DNA of 18,025 bases from Treponema sp. (GTDB lineage: Bacteria > Spirochaetota > Spirochaetia > Treponematales > Breznakiellaceae): assembly GCA_031288005.1 (NCBI GenBank), contig JAITSE010000013.1, forward strand, positions 1 to 18,025, written 5' to 3'. The notes under the pieces were generated by a model. It was not told the DNA's origin, did not search any database, and saw only the letters and a program-made list of their open reading frames with translations. Shown here one piece after another: positions 6,353 to 14,798 of this stretch. A program made the translations under genes and the position numbers. Each line of letters opens with the position of its first letter. The first letter of the stretch is position 1.

Positions 6353-6383
6353 CCAGTCTAAAGACAAATTTCAGACTGGTCTA
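6353..6383 (-). promoter_or_regulatory. Candidate fhs promoter with overlapping inverted repeat
   Basis: On the minus strand, TAGACC (6383-6378), 17 nt, then TAGACT (6360-6355), which ends 6 nt before the ATG. The perfect inverted repeat CCAGTCT (6353-6359) / AGACTGG (6373-6379) covers the -10 box and touches the -35, so it could be an operator. An alternative -10 at about 6387-6382 (TATATA) would give a roughly 25-nt leader in which the same repeat folds as a hairpin. Confidence 0.4.
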
Positions 6384-6400
6384 TATATGCCCGGCCTGCA

Positions 6401-6429
6401 TTGGCGTTTTTCTGTTCCTGTGCTATACT
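6401..6429 (+). promoter_or_regulatory. Sigma-70 promoter of the DUF1538-PII operon
   Basis: TTGGCG (6401-6406), a 17-nt spacer and TATACT (6424-6429). The predicted transcript start near 6436 gives a leader of about 59 nt before the ATG at 6495. Confidence 0.6.
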
Positions 6430-6446
6430 CAGGCTTTAACTTAAAA

Positions 6447-6484
6447 GGGCAATATCGTAACGCATCGTACTCAGCGTATTGCCC
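6447..6484 (+). promoter_or_regulatory. Leader hairpin upstream of the DUF1538 gene
   Basis: GGGCAATA (6447-6454) pairs perfectly with TATTGCCC (6477-6484) around a 22-nt loop. The right arm ends 10 nt before the start codon, in the region where the ribosome binds. It could control translation or be a remnant palindrome. No run of T follows, so it is not a simple terminator. Confidence 0.4.
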
Positions 6485-6494
6485 GGATGGTTTC

Positions 6495-8039
6495 ATGAAC
6501 AAAGTTCTAAAAGAAAAAATTATGGAAGCCTTTTCTTCAGTGCTTCCGATTACGGTTATAGTCCTCATCACCAGCGTGGCCCTTGTGCCTATGCCCGCGG
6601 GGACGATTCTAATGTTCCTTGCCGGGGCCGCGCTGTTGATTATAGGAATGGGCTTTTTTACCCTTGGGGCTGACATGGCCATGATGCCTATGGGGGAGGG
6701 CATCGGGATTCAGCTTACAAAAACTCCAAACCTGTTTATTGCCCTTTTTGTCAGTTTTATCATGGGCTTCGTCGTTACGATTGCCGAACCGGATTTACAG
6801 GTGCTGGCCCGGCAGGTTCCTTCCATTCCTTCCATGTCGCTGGTCCTAACCGTCGCCGTGGGGGTGGGCATCTTCCTGGTTATCGCCATGCTCCGCATCC
6901 TCTTGAGGATTCAGCTTTCGGTTTTACTGGTCGTCTTTTATGTTTTCCTTTTTGCCGTAGTTTTCTTTGCGCCTCCTGATTTTATCCCCGTAGCTTTTGA
7001 TTCCGGAGGAGTTACCACAGGGCCTATAACTGTCCCATTCATCCTGGCCATGGGCGTCGGCGCTGCGGCTCTGCGGAGCGACAAGAATTCCCAAAACGAC
7101 AGTTTCGGCCTGGTGGCGCTGTGCAGTATCGGTCCCATTCTGGCTGTCATACTTTTGGGGCTTTTCTATAATCCCTCCGGGGCCGAAGTTGCATCCAATA
7201 CGGTTCCCGTAGTTGTAACGTCCCGGGATGTGGTAACAAGTTTTGCCATGGAGCTTCCGGAATTTTCTAAAGAAGTATCCGTCGCCCTGGGAGCTATCAT
7301 TCTTTTCTTTATCTTTTTCCAGCTTGTGTCCCGGCGCTACAAGAAACACCAGCTTGGCCGTATAGCCATAGGTTTTATCTACACCTTTATCGGCCTGGTT
7401 GTCTTTTTAACCGGCGTAAACGTGGGTTTTATCCCGGTGGGCCACCTTCTGGGATCCCAACTGGCGGAATCGCCTTTTAAATGGATTCTTGTCCCCCTGG
7501 GGATGCTGATCGGCTATTTCATCGTGGCCGCTGAACCGGCGGTACACGTTCTTATAAAGCAGGTGGAAGACATTTCCTCCGGGACTATCCCCCAGAGGGC
7601 CATGAAGCGGGGTCTTGCCATAGGCATGGCCGCGGCTCTGGGCCTGACGATGGTCCGTATTCTTGGTGGAATCCCTATCCTGTGGATATTGGTCCCAGGC
7701 TATGCCCTGGCGCTGGTCCTGACCTTCTTTGTCCCAAAGATATTCACAGGCATTGCCTTTGACTCAGGCGGAGTTTGTTCCGGGCCTATGACTTCTACCT
7801 TCCTGCTGCCACTTGCTATGGGCGCTTGTGACGGCGCTGGAGGGGATTTGATGAAAGACGCCTTTGGCATCGTCGCTATGGTTGCCATGGCGCCGTTAAT
7901 CATTATTCAGTTAATGGGGCTTGTCTATGCGAGCAGGATGAAGACATCCGCGAAACAGGCTAAATCGGTTCTTGAAACTTTTCATCCCGAAGACGCGGGC
8001 GCGATTATCGAATTTGAGGAGGAATCTTCTGATGAGTGA
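6495..8039 (+). CDS. DUF1538 family membrane protein, both halves fused (UmpA-UmpB-like putative cation transporter)
   Basis: This is a 514-residue polytopic inner-membrane protein with clear internal duplication. MGFVVTIAEPDLQVLARQV (about 90-108) recurs as a related block around AEPAVHVLIKQV (346-357), and FDSGGVTTGPIT (168-179) recurs as FDSGGVCSGPMT (422-433). A polar tail rich in Glu ends the protein. Related proteins called UmpA and UmpB have been reported, to my recollection, to act together as a Na+(K+)/H+ antiporter; here the two would be one chain. The substrate is not proven by sequence. The ATG at 6495 is preferred over the open frame from 6165 because the extension lies antisense to fhs and upstream of the promoter. 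Its Shine-Dalgarno sequence is weak. It overlaps the PII gene by 8 nt, so the two are co-translated. Confidence 0.85.
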   Translation: MNKVLKEKIMEAFSSVLPITVIVLITSVALVPMPAGTILMFLAGAALLIIGMGFFTLGADMAMMPMGEGIGIQLTKTPNLFIALFVSFIMGFVVTIAEPDLQVLARQVPSIPSMSLVLTVAVGVGIFLVIAMLRILLRIQLSVLLVVFYVFLFAVVFFAPPDFIPVAFDSGGVTTGPITVPFILAMGVGAAALRSDKNSQNDSFGLVALCSIGPILAVILLGLFYNPSGAEVASNTVPVVVTSRDVVTSFAMELPEFSKEVSVALGAIILFFIFFQLVSRRYKKHQLGRIAIGFIYTFIGLVVFLTGVNVGFIPVGHLLGSQLAESPFKWILVPLGMLIGYFIVAAEPAVHVLIKQVEDISSGTIPQRAMKRGLAIGMAAALGLTMVRILGGIPILWILVPGYALALVLTFFVPKIFTGIAFDSGGVCSGPMTSTFLLPLAMGACDGAGGDLMKDAFGIVAMVAMAPLIIIQLMGLVYASRMKTSAKQAKSVLETFHPEDAGAIIEFEEESSDE

Positions 8040-8757
8040 AGATTGTAATGCGCCGCCGGCGCAGGAAAAAAACAAACTGCCGGTAATAAAGGTTTTGATT
8101 TTCATCGTTGACTGGGGCAGGATCAACGCCATTTCCTCGGTTTTTGAACAGGAAAAGGTCAGGTTTCATTTTATCAGTCGGGGCCGGGGAACCGCCAGTT
8201 CGGAAATTTTGGACCTGCTTGGAATAGGCTCCAGCGACAAAGCGGTGATCATCTGCCTTGAGCAGGAGGTTCTGGTCCCGGTCATATTGAAGGAAGCCCG
8301 GAAAAAACTCGGCTTTCACAGCCCCGGCGCGGGTATAGCTTTTACCATTCCACTTTCGGGGATCAACAATCCAATTCTGAATGTTTTTAAGGAAAGCATC
8401 CACAAAAACGAGAAAATATCACTGACAGGAGCGGCGGAAATGAGCGATACAAAACATGATCTTATCGTTTCAATTATAAATCAGGGTTACAGCGATGAAT
8501 TTATGACCAGCGCCAGGGAAGCGGGAGCTACGGGCGGTACGGTGATAAGCGCCCGAGGCCTGGCCCATAAAGGGCCGGTAAAATTTTTCGGCGTTTCGGT
8601 TCAGGAAGAACGGGAAATTATCATCATTCTGACCAGTCGGGAGAAAAAAACGTCTATTATGCATACGGTCAGCCAAGCCTACGGCATAACGACCAAGGCC
8701 GGGGGCATTATCTTCTCCGTGCCTGTGGATAATGTGATGGGCCTTAGCTTTGAATGA
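8032..8757 (+). CDS. Tandem PII-like signalling protein linked to the DUF1538 transporter
   Basis: This 241-residue cytoplasmic protein carries two PII-type (GlnB-like ferredoxin-fold) domains, about 18-118 and 141-238. Each has the first strand (VIKVLIFIVDWG; KHDLIVSIINQG), a glycine-bearing turn before the T-loop (SRGRGTASSEILDLLGIG; SARGLAHKGPVKFFGVSV) and a closing strand (GIAFTIPLSG; GIIFSVPVDN). The tyrosine that is uridylylated in classical GlnB is not evident. PII proteins usually trimerise and bind ATP, ADP and 2-oxoglutarate; a tandem protein could give a different, asymmetric assembly (inference). The ATG at 8032 follows AGGAGG with a 9-nt gap and overlaps the DUF1538 stop. This suggests the protein gates or senses that transporter, as PII proteins do for ammonium and bicarbonate transporters. 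Confidence 0.85.
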   Translation: MSEDCNAPPAQEKNKLPVIKVLIFIVDWGRINAISSVFEQEKVRFHFISRGRGTASSEILDLLGIGSSDKAVIICLEQEVLVPVILKEARKKLGFHSPGAGIAFTIPLSGINNPILNVFKESIHKNEKISLTGAAEMSDTKHDLIVSIINQGYSDEFMTSAREAGATGGTVISARGLAHKGPVKFFGVSVQEEREIIIILTSREKKTSIMHTVSQAYGITTKAGGIIFSVPVDNVMGLSFE

Positions 8758-8852
8758 GCGGCTCCACCTGACATAATTCGCCGGCAGGCAAAAAAATGAA
8801 ACAAGGGCCTGAGTCTCAACGAGCCGGTGAAAAACGGGAAGTATTGTTCTAC

Positions 8853-10055
8853 TTAAAGCGTGATATCTCCGGCCAAGTGGTCTGTACGCCAAGAGACGAG
8901 CTTAGCATTCCAGTTGGTCGCCAAAAGTCCCAAAAGCATACCGTCTTCTGACAGGTAAAAGGTATTAAACATAAGTTCTTCATCGTCAACTTTGATGAAA
9001 CCCCGGCGCTGCTCTTTGGAATCGGCGGAGAGGATGAGAATGGAATATCCGCCTTCCACGGGGAAAGAAAGAAAAACCCGGTTGTTTTTTATTACGCCCA
9101 GCATGGAATAAAGAAGGCTCTCGGTTACCTGGCGGTTGTTTGCGGTAAATGTGTATTCGAAGAAAGGGACATCTATGGTTCCGGCGTAGGAACCGTTTTC
9201 CACATTCATAATCCAAATGATTGAGCTGTCCCCCTTGTTTCCCGATCGGATGTTTGTGGATTCGTCATAGGTGTCCCGGTAGTAATCCACTTTTATAAAT
9301 AACAGCCTGGCATCCGGGGCGGCCGTGATTGCGTCAACAGAGGGAAATACATCTGCCCTGTCGGAAGGTATGGGGACGGCCCTGTCCGGCAGGGGTATTT
9401 TGTAGAGAGGCACTCCATTGCTGTCGAACCAATAGATCTGCCATCCTTGGGGAAGGCGGCATATCACGGCGAGTTCGTCCTGTATGCTGGTGAAAACGCC
9501 GCTAATCCGGGGAAATGGGGTTCCACCTGTCCCTTCTTGGCCGAGGTATTCCACAAACCTGCCATCATCGTCAAAATGAAGGATCATGCTGTCCAGGAGG
9601 GCTTTGTTTTCCGTATCAAAGCCGTGGCGCTCGTAGGGGAAGCGGTCTTCGACGTAGATATGTTTCCGGGAGTCCACCGCAATGACGCCGGGGCTGTTGA
9701 GGGGATACGTCAGGGCCCAGCGTGTTACGACTCCGTCGCCGCCAAGCGGTCGCAGAGAAAGGGGCGGCGGGTTCGTTTCTTCATTGTAAATCATGAACAA
9801 CAGGTCTCCATAGGAAGTATACCGGACTATTTTTTCACCATTTCCATTAGAGATGTAAAACAGTCCGTCCCGCATGGCCAGGGAAGTTTTTTGAGCGCTC
9901 CGGCCTCCTTCAAGATTGAAAAGATCGATTTGATCTTCCATGCCGCCTATATCAAGACTGAACAGGTCTTCTCTGATAATTGAAAGAATCTGCTCCCTAT
10001 TGCAGCCGCAGAAAATCAAAGCCGCTGAAACCAGAAGGGCGGATAAAAACTTCAT
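8853..10055 (-). CDS. Predicted lipoprotein of unknown function, propeller-like
   Basis: The product has 400 residues. MKFLSALLVSAALIFCGC is a short lipoprotein signal, and either Cys16 or Cys18 could carry lipid; spirochaete lipoboxes tolerate such variants. The mature part repeats short beta-rich units (RDGLFYISNGNGEKIVRY, GVIAVDSRKHIYVEDR, SMILHFDDDGRFVEYLG, YLSEDGMLLGLLATN). These resemble blades of a beta-propeller, so it may be a surface or periplasmic binding or scaffold protein. I do not recognise a named family, and I infer the fold from repeat spacing alone. It ends tail-to-tail with the PII gene, and the 95 bp between them show no convincing terminator. It diverges from secA, and its predicted promoter lies right against the start codon. 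Confidence 0.85.
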   Translation of the reverse strand: MKFLSALLVSAALIFCGCNREQILSIIREDLFSLDIGGMEDQIDLFNLEGGRSAQKTSLAMRDGLFYISNGNGEKIVRYTSYGDLLFMIYNEETNPPPLSLRPLGGDGVVTRWALTYPLNSPGVIAVDSRKHIYVEDRFPYERHGFDTENKALLDSMILHFDDDGRFVEYLGQEGTGGTPFPRISGVFTSIQDELAVICRLPQGWQIYWFDSNGVPLYKIPLPDRAVPIPSDRADVFPSVDAITAAPDARLLFIKVDYYRDTYDESTNIRSGNKGDSSIIWIMNVENGSYAGTIDVPFFEYTFTANNRQVTESLLYSMLGVIKNNRVFLSFPVEGGYSILILSADSKEQRRGFIKVDDEELMFNTFYLSEDGMLLGLLATNWNAKLVSWRTDHLAGDITL

Positions 10056-10062
10056 AAATACG

Positions 10063-10091
10063 ACATTAAGCGCCTAAAGCCGGCTTGTCAA
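10063..10091 (-). promoter_or_regulatory. Promoter of the 10055 lipoprotein gene (leaderless geometry)
   Basis: On the minus strand, a consensus TTGACA (10091-10086), 17 nt, then TAATGT (10068-10063), which ends 7 nt before the ATG at 10055. No Shine-Dalgarno sequence lies between. Confidence 0.55.
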
Positions 10092-10100
10092 TCTGGACCC

Positions 10101-10124
10101 GCCAATTAAGACTTGCCAATTAAG
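10101..10124. promoter_or_regulatory. Direct repeat between divergent promoters (possible operator)
   Basis: GCCAATTAAG occurs at 10101-10110 and again at 10115-10124, 14 nt apart. The second copy overlaps the secA -35 box, and both lie upstream of the lipoprotein -35. This position suits a regulator shared by the two genes, though the identity of any regulator is unknown. Confidence 0.4.
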
Positions 10125-10141
10125 GATGATCACGGTACAGT
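10113..10141 (+). promoter_or_regulatory. secA promoter (leaderless geometry)
   Basis: TTGCCA (10113-10118), 17 nt, then TACAGT (10136-10141). Only six nucleotides (TATGCT) separate the -10 box from the ATG at 10148, and no Shine-Dalgarno sequence is present. Confidence 0.5.
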
Positions 10142-10147
10142 TATGCT

Positions 10148-12910
10148 ATGTTTGAAAAATTAGTCAAAGCCCTGTTTGGCTCCCAGCATGAGCGGGACCT
10201 CAAGGCGCTTTTGCCTATATTGCATCGGGTCAACGAAAAGGAAGCTTGGTCTCTTTCCCTTAAAGCGGAAGATTTTCCTAGGATGACGAGTCATTTCAAA
10301 GAGCGGTACACTGGGGGAGAAAGCCTGGACGATATGCTCCCGGAAGCCTTTGCCTTGGCTAGGGAAGCGGCGCGGCGTAATCTTGGGGAACGGCCCTACG
10401 ATGTGCAGGTCCTGGGATCCATTGTGCTCCACAAGGGGAAAATTGTGGAGATGAAGACCGGAGAAGGCAAGACCCTGATGAGCGTCGCCGCCACCTACCT
10501 TAACGCCCTCTCCGGCAGGGGGGTCCATGTGGTCACGGTGAACGATTACCTTGCGGAGCGCGACGCCGGCTGGATGCGTCCTGTTTTCAGTTACCTGGGC
10601 CTTACCGTGGGGACCATCCTTTCCGATATGGACAGCGAACGGCGGAAACAGAACTATGCCTGCGACATCACCTATGGGACCAACAACGAATTCGGCTTTG
10701 ATTACCTCCGGGATAATATGCGCTGGGACATGGATGGCCGGGTACAGCGGGGTCATGTCTTCTGCGTGGTGGACGAGATAGACTCCATTCTTATAGACGA
10801 AGCCCGGACTCCCCTCATCATATCCGGGGCCGCCGAAGACGATACCCAGAAATACGCCGAAGTTGACAAACTCCTGGGAACTTTGCAGGAAGTTCAAAAG
10901 AAGGAAGACGGCGACTATCCTGACGAAGCGCAAGGTGAAGAAGTTACCGGCGACTACAAACTCAACGAGAAGAACAAGAACATATCCTTTACCAACACGG
11001 GGCTTGCCAAAATTGAGGAACTCCTCCAAAAGCGGAACCTCATCAAAGGGGCTATCGTAGATGAAGAAAACTTCGAATACCTTCATTATTTTACCCAGGC
11101 TTTACGGGCCCATAAGCTTTTCCGTTTGGACGTGGACTATGTGGTGCAAGACGGACTGGTCCAGATTGTGGACGAATTCACGGGTCGTATCCTCTATGGC
11201 CGGCGGTATTCCGACGGACTTCACCAGGCCATAGAAGCCAAGGAGCGGATCAAGATCGCCCAGAGAAACCGGACCCTGGCGACCATCACTTTTCAGAACT
11301 ACTTCCGGCTCTACGAAAAAATTTCCGGCATGACCGGAACCGCCGACACCGAGGCGGTGGAATTCAACAAGATATACAACTTGGACGTGGTAGTGATACC
11401 CACGAACTTGCCGGTTATACGCAATGACGAAGACGACGTGGTGTACCTTAATGAAGAAGACAAATTTAAGGCCCTGTGCGATGAAATCACCGAAGCCCAT
11501 AAAAAAGGTCAGCCACTTCTTGTGGGTACGGTGTCCATCGAGAAGTCGGAGCTTATCTCAAGCCTCCTCACCCGTCGGGGGATACGTCACGAGGTGCTCA
11601 ACGCCAAGAACCACGCCCGGGAAGCCTCTATCATTGCCGAGGCGGGCGCTAAAGGTGCGGTGACCATAGCCACCAACATGGCGGGCCGGGGGACGGACAT
11701 AAAGCTTGGGGGCAGTCCGGAACACCGAGCCCGCAAGAGGACGGGGACCGACGCGCTGCCTGAAAAGTACGACCAGTGTTTCAAAGAGGAGTATGAAAAA
11801 TGGCGGGCCGATTACGAAGATGTGAAATCTCTAGGCGGCCTCTACGTTATCGGTACGGAACGCCATGAAAGCCGGCGTATTGACAACCAGCTTAGGGGAC
11901 GGGGCGGACGTCAGGGCGATCCGGGGCGGTCTAAATTCTTTATTTCCATGGACGATGACCTGATGCGCCTTTTTGGGGGAGATAACATTAAGGGGCTTAT
12001 GGCCCGGATCGGCATGGAGGGCGGGGAACCTATCTATCATCCGTGGCTGAATAAAAGCATAGAAAAAGCCCAAAAAAAGGTGGAAGAGCGGAACTTTGAA
12101 ATTCGTAAACATCTCCTGGAATACGATGACGTCCTCAACCAGCAGCGAAAATTTATATACGAGCAGCGAGACGCCATTCTTAGAGACGACAATCTCAAAG
12201 CCCGGGTAAACCAAACTTCCGCCGAGATGGTCCGCACCGCTATGGATACGTACAGGAATGCCGAGCGCCGAAATCAGGGTGATGGCTTTCTGGAACTGTC
12301 GGCTTACATCAAGACCGCGTTTGGATATATTCTTCCCCAAAACGGGGAAGCCTTGACAGTGGAAAACCTTGAAGAATGTATACTTCAGGACCTGAAAGAG
12401 GACATTGACCGCAAGGAAGATATAGTTGGGGAAAGCAGCCTCAATTCTTTTATCAGAATGCAGTACCTTCAGTCCATAGATCGCAAGTGGCTTGATCACT
12501 TGGAGAATATGGAAGGTTTACGGGAAGCGGTCTACCTGCGGGGTTACGCTCAAAAAAACCCCCTGACGGAATACAAAATCGAAGGATTCCAGATATTCGA
12601 CGCCATGATAGAAACCATACGCTCGGAAATCGCGTCTAGGGTTCATCTGGTAAGGATTCAGTCGGCGGACGGCAGGGAGGTCAGAAGCAGACCCTCTTCA
12701 GCAATTCAATCGGCAAGCCACGGCTCCCTCGGGGCTTTTGCCGGAGAACCGCAAGGTTCCATTTCGCCTAGAAACCGGGGAAGGCCGGGATCCGCTGTCC
12801 AAACCTCTGGCACAGCGGTTACTGTGGTCAGGGCCTATCCCAAGGTAGGCAGAAATGATCCGTGTCCGTGCGGTTCCGGCAAGAAATACAAGTTCTGCCA
12901 CGGACGGTAA
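10148..12910 (+). CDS. secA: Protein translocase ATPase SecA
   Basis: SecA is the motor that binds preproteins and drives them through SecYEG with ATP. The 920-residue chain has the family order. Walker A is MKTGEGKT at 102-109; [14 protein letters not shown] and [14 protein letters not shown] follow; Walker B is [16 protein letters not shown]. Next come the preprotein cross-linking domain, GTVSIEKSE, the helicase motifs [14 protein letters not shown] and [18 protein letters not shown], and the helical wing and scaffold. A low-complexity linker (about 850-890) leads to the C-terminal zinc tail [18 protein letters not shown], which binds SecB and phospholipid in other bacteria. The tail argues that the gene is complete. 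It is led by its own promoter with no evident untranslated leader, and is followed 60 nt later by the rhomboid gene with a separate promoter. Confidence 0.98.
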   Translation: MFEKLVKALFGSQHERDLKALLPILHRVNEKEAWSLSLKAEDFPRMTSHFKERYTGGESLDDMLPEAFALAREAARRNLGERPYDVQVLGSIVLHKGKIVEMKTGEGKTLMSVAATYLNALSGRGVHVVTVNDYLAERDAGWMRPVFSYLGLTVGTILSDMDSERRKQNYACDITYGTNNEFGFDYLRDNMRWDMDGRVQRGHVFCVVDEIDSILIDEARTPLIISGAAEDDTQKYAEVDKLLGTLQEVQKKEDGDYPDEAQGEEVTGDYKLNEKNKNISFTNTGLAKIEELLQKRNLIKGAIVDEENFEYLHYFTQALRAHKLFRLDVDYVVQDGLVQIVDEFTGRILYGRRYSDGLHQAIEAKERIKIAQRNRTLATITFQNYFRLYEKISGMTGTADTEAVEFNKIYNLDVVVIPTNLPVIRNDEDDVVYLNEEDKFKALCDEITEAHKKGQPLLVGTVSIEKSELISSLLTRRGIRHEVLNAKNHAREASIIAEAGAKGAVTIATNMAGRGTDIKLGGSPEHRARKRTGTDALPEKYDQCFKEEYEKWRADYEDVKSLGGLYVIGTERHESRRIDNQLRGRGGRQGDPGRSKFFISMDDDLMRLFGGDNIKGLMARIGMEGGEPIYHPWLNKSIEKAQKKVEERNFEIRKHLLEYDDVLNQQRKFIYEQRDAILRDDNLKARVNQTSAEMVRTAMDTYRNAERRNQGDGFLELSAYIKTAFGYILPQNGEALTVENLEECILQDLKEDIDRKEDIVGESSLNSFIRMQYLQSIDRKWLDHLENMEGLREAVYLRGYAQKNPLTEYKIEGFQIFDAMIETIRSEIASRVHLVRIQSADGREVRSRPSSAIQSASHGSLGAFAGEPQGSISPRNRGRPGSAVQTSGTAVTVVRAYPKVGRNDPCPCGSGKKYKFCHGR

Positions 12911-12935
12911 ACGCGGAAGCTCTATCGGGATTTCA

Positions 12936-12964
12936 TTGACCAGTTCTCTGAATAACCATATTAT
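12936..12964 (+). promoter_or_regulatory. Rhomboid gene promoter (leaderless geometry)
   Basis: TTGACC (12936-12941), 17 nt, TATTAT (12959-12964), then GAAAAC and the ATG at 12971. Close to consensus, with 6 nt between the -10 box and the start and no Shine-Dalgarno sequence. Confidence 0.65.
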
Positions 12965-12970
12965 GAAAAC

Positions 12971-13612
12971 ATGAACTTTTTGCGGCGTCCTTTCCGGTAC
13001 CGGTATGACAGCGTGGCGTTATACTTGATTGGCATTAACATCGCGGTTTTCTTTTTACAAGAAACGCTGCCTCGGCTTTTTTCTTTTGATTTAACCTCCT
13101 ATTCCGCTTTGAATCCGGTACTGGTGATCCACTACCGGATGATATGGCAGTTCGTCACTTATATGTTTACCCATGGCGGGATCAGCCACCTCGTTTTTAA
13201 TATGCTGGCTCTGTTTGTTTTCGGAAGCCAGGTAGAGCGCCGTACCGGGAGCAGTGAGTTTCTTTTGTATTACCTGATTACCGGTATCTTGGCGGGGATC
13301 TTTTCTTTTCTTGTCTATTGGTTTACCGGGACGTATCAGGTATTTCTTTTGGGCGCTTCTGGAGCCGTCTTCGCTGTGCAGCTTGCCTATGCGGTTTTGT
13401 TTCCTGATTCGGTGGTCTTCCTCTGGGGCATAATCCCCCTCCGGGCGCCTGTCATGGTATTGGGTTTTACCGGACTTGAGCTTTTCTTCCAGATTTCAGG
13501 GCAGGGGAGCGGGGTAGCCCATCTGACCCACCTTGCCGGTTTTGCTTTCGGCTGGCTCTATTTTATGGTCAGGTTCGGCGCAAACCCATGGAAGATGCTT
13601 ACGCGGCGATGA
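12971..13612 (+). CDS. Rhomboid-family intramembrane serine protease
   Basis: This 213-residue polytopic membrane protein has the rhomboid core of six transmembrane segments. HLVFN (residues 73-77) supplies the oxyanion-site His and Asn on TM2. GASG (128-131) carries the nucleophile Ser130 on TM4. HLAG (187-190) carries the catalytic His187 on TM6. All catalytic residues are present, so it should cleave transmembrane substrates within the membrane; no substrate can be named from the sequence. No extra cytoplasmic domain is present. It lies just after secA but has its own strong promoter. It runs convergently into the metallopeptidase gene with only 17 nt between the stops and no visible terminator. 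Confidence 0.93.
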   Translation: MNFLRRPFRYRYDSVALYLIGINIAVFFLQETLPRLFSFDLTSYSALNPVLVIHYRMIWQFVTYMFTHGGISHLVFNMLALFVFGSQVERRTGSSEFLLYYLITGILAGIFSFLVYWFTGTYQVFLLGASGAVFAVQLAYAVLFPDSVVFLWGIIPLRAPVMVLGFTGLELFFQISGQGSGVAHLTHLAGFAFGWLYFMVRFGANPWKMLTRR

Positions 13613-13629
13613 CGAGCAGCTTCGTTTTC

Positions 13630-14709
13630 TTATTTGTCCAGCGCTTCCACAAGTTGGATTTTAAGATCGGTCCCTTTCCTGCCTGGGGCTTTTAAGGTTT
13701 TTGCCGCGGCGATAAACTTGGGCAGGTCCCGGCCTGAACGTTTATAGAGGTCCTTGAAAAAAGCGCCATCTTCGTAGTACAGCCGGTAGAGTTCCAGATA
13801 CGCATTATTCACCTTTAGTTTTGCAAAACCCCGATAAGTGCCGCTTTGAAACATGGCGTCGTATCCGGCCACAAAGCGGGACTGGGCTTCACGGATGCTC
13901 TCTTCTTTCCGCCTGAGTTTTTCCTCCCGCTCCGCCCCGCTGTTGTAGAGGGCTTCCAATTCTACGATAAGTTCCCGGATAAAGGCGGTGAATACCGCGC
14001 CGTCTCTCTCTGATTCTTCTATTTTCCGGTACTCTTCGGAATCAAGGCCATAGGTTTTTTCGATATACAGCCGGGCGCCTTCGTCCCCTACAAACTCCGC
14101 CAATTCTTCATTGAACTGGATGCTGCCTTTTATAAACACTGTTGCATGAAGCCATTCATGGATGAGGAGGTTCGCAAGCTGATGAGGAGGGTAGTTTCGC
14201 ATATATGAATACAGGGGATCCTGGAACCACCCAAGAGTGCTGAAGGCGTCCACTCCTCTGACCCAGACATCCATGCCCCGCTTCTCAAGTTTCTCGCGTT
14301 CCTTTTGGGCATCCCGGGGATCAAAAAAACCTTTATATGGGACTTTCCCGACGACCGGGAACCACCATTTATAACCATTAAAAGAGTCTTTTTCGCAGGC
14401 GGAAACTACCGTGGCCAGGTAATTCCTGTCTATCTCGACGTAACGGGTATAGTTTTTACTTTCCCTAAGTCCTAATTCCTCCATGGCGAAGCGGCGTATA
14501 TCCATGACCTGAGCCGCAAAAGCCGGTCCTCCCCCGGCGGCTTCATCCGCCAACGTTTCCAGGGGAAGCGCCCTGTTCAGGTAACTCAGCATAGCCGCTC
14601 CCTGTCGCAGGGTATAGCATCCTGAGAAAAGCGCCAAGCCCGCAAGGAGTACCGACACGCCGATCATGAAAGGCAGAAGGCTGTATAAAACGGAGAACTG
14701 AATTTTCAT
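13630..14709 (-). CDS. Predicted lipoprotein metallo-aminopeptidase (PF10023/COG4324 type)
   Basis: This is a 359-residue envelope protein. The N-terminus has a long hydrophobic segment ending LFSGC, with Cys31 a likely lipid site. The zinc motif is HEWLH (184-188, pattern HExxH), in the context LANLLIHEWLHATVFI. It is followed by FNEELAEFVGDEGA, whose Glu residues (201-205) probably supply the third ligand. This arrangement matches the putative aminopeptidase family PF10023. The remainder is largely helical and charged, including a Lys/Glu stretch at about 255-275 that may be a coiled coil. The biological substrate is unknown, and annotation as an aminopeptidase rests on family naming. The promoter box TATACT ends 7 nt before the ATG, and there is no Shine-Dalgarno sequence. 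Confidence 0.88.
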   Translation of the reverse strand: MKIQFSVLYSLLPFMIGVSVLLAGLALFSGCYTLRQGAAMLSYLNRALPLETLADEAAGGGPAFAAQVMDIRRFAMEELGLRESKNYTRYVEIDRNYLATVVSACEKDSFNGYKWWFPVVGKVPYKGFFDPRDAQKEREKLEKRGMDVWVRGVDAFSTLGWFQDPLYSYMRNYPPHQLANLLIHEWLHATVFIKGSIQFNEELAEFVGDEGARLYIEKTYGLDSEEYRKIEESERDGAVFTAFIRELIVELEALYNSGAEREEKLRRKEESIREAQSRFVAGYDAMFQSGTYRGFAKLKVNNAYLELYRLYYEDGAFFKDLYKRSGRDLPKFIAAAKTLKAPGRKGTDLKIQLVEALDK

Positions 14710-14716
14710 GAAAAAA

Positions 14717-14745
14717 AGTATAGGCTATTTGGGTGCCTCTGAAAA
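14717..14745 (-). promoter_or_regulatory. Metallopeptidase gene promoter (leaderless geometry)
   Basis: On the minus strand, TTTTCA (14745-14740), 17 nt, then TATACT (14722-14717), followed by 7 nt and the ATG at 14709. Confidence 0.55.
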
Positions 14746-14798
14746 CTCCGCTTGTATCCCTATTTGCAAGGCCCTGGAAAGGCATAGGCTTTCAGAAT

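Noticed and set aside
6165..6494. N-terminal extension of the DUF1538 protein
   Set aside because: It lies antisense to fhs and upstream of the TTGGCG/TATACT promoter, and the family N-terminus begins at the ATG at 6495.
8758..8852. Bidirectional terminator between the PII and lipoprotein genes
   Set aside because: CGGCTC and GAGCCG are 56 nt apart with only weak pairing between them and no stem followed by a T run.
10160..11086. 308-codon minus-strand ORF inside secA
   Set aside because: It is an antisense shadow of a clear secA gene with GC-biased third positions, and has no family resemblance.
13613..13629. Terminator between the rhomboid and metallopeptidase genes
   Set aside because: Only 17 nt separate the stop codons and no stem-loop can be drawn.
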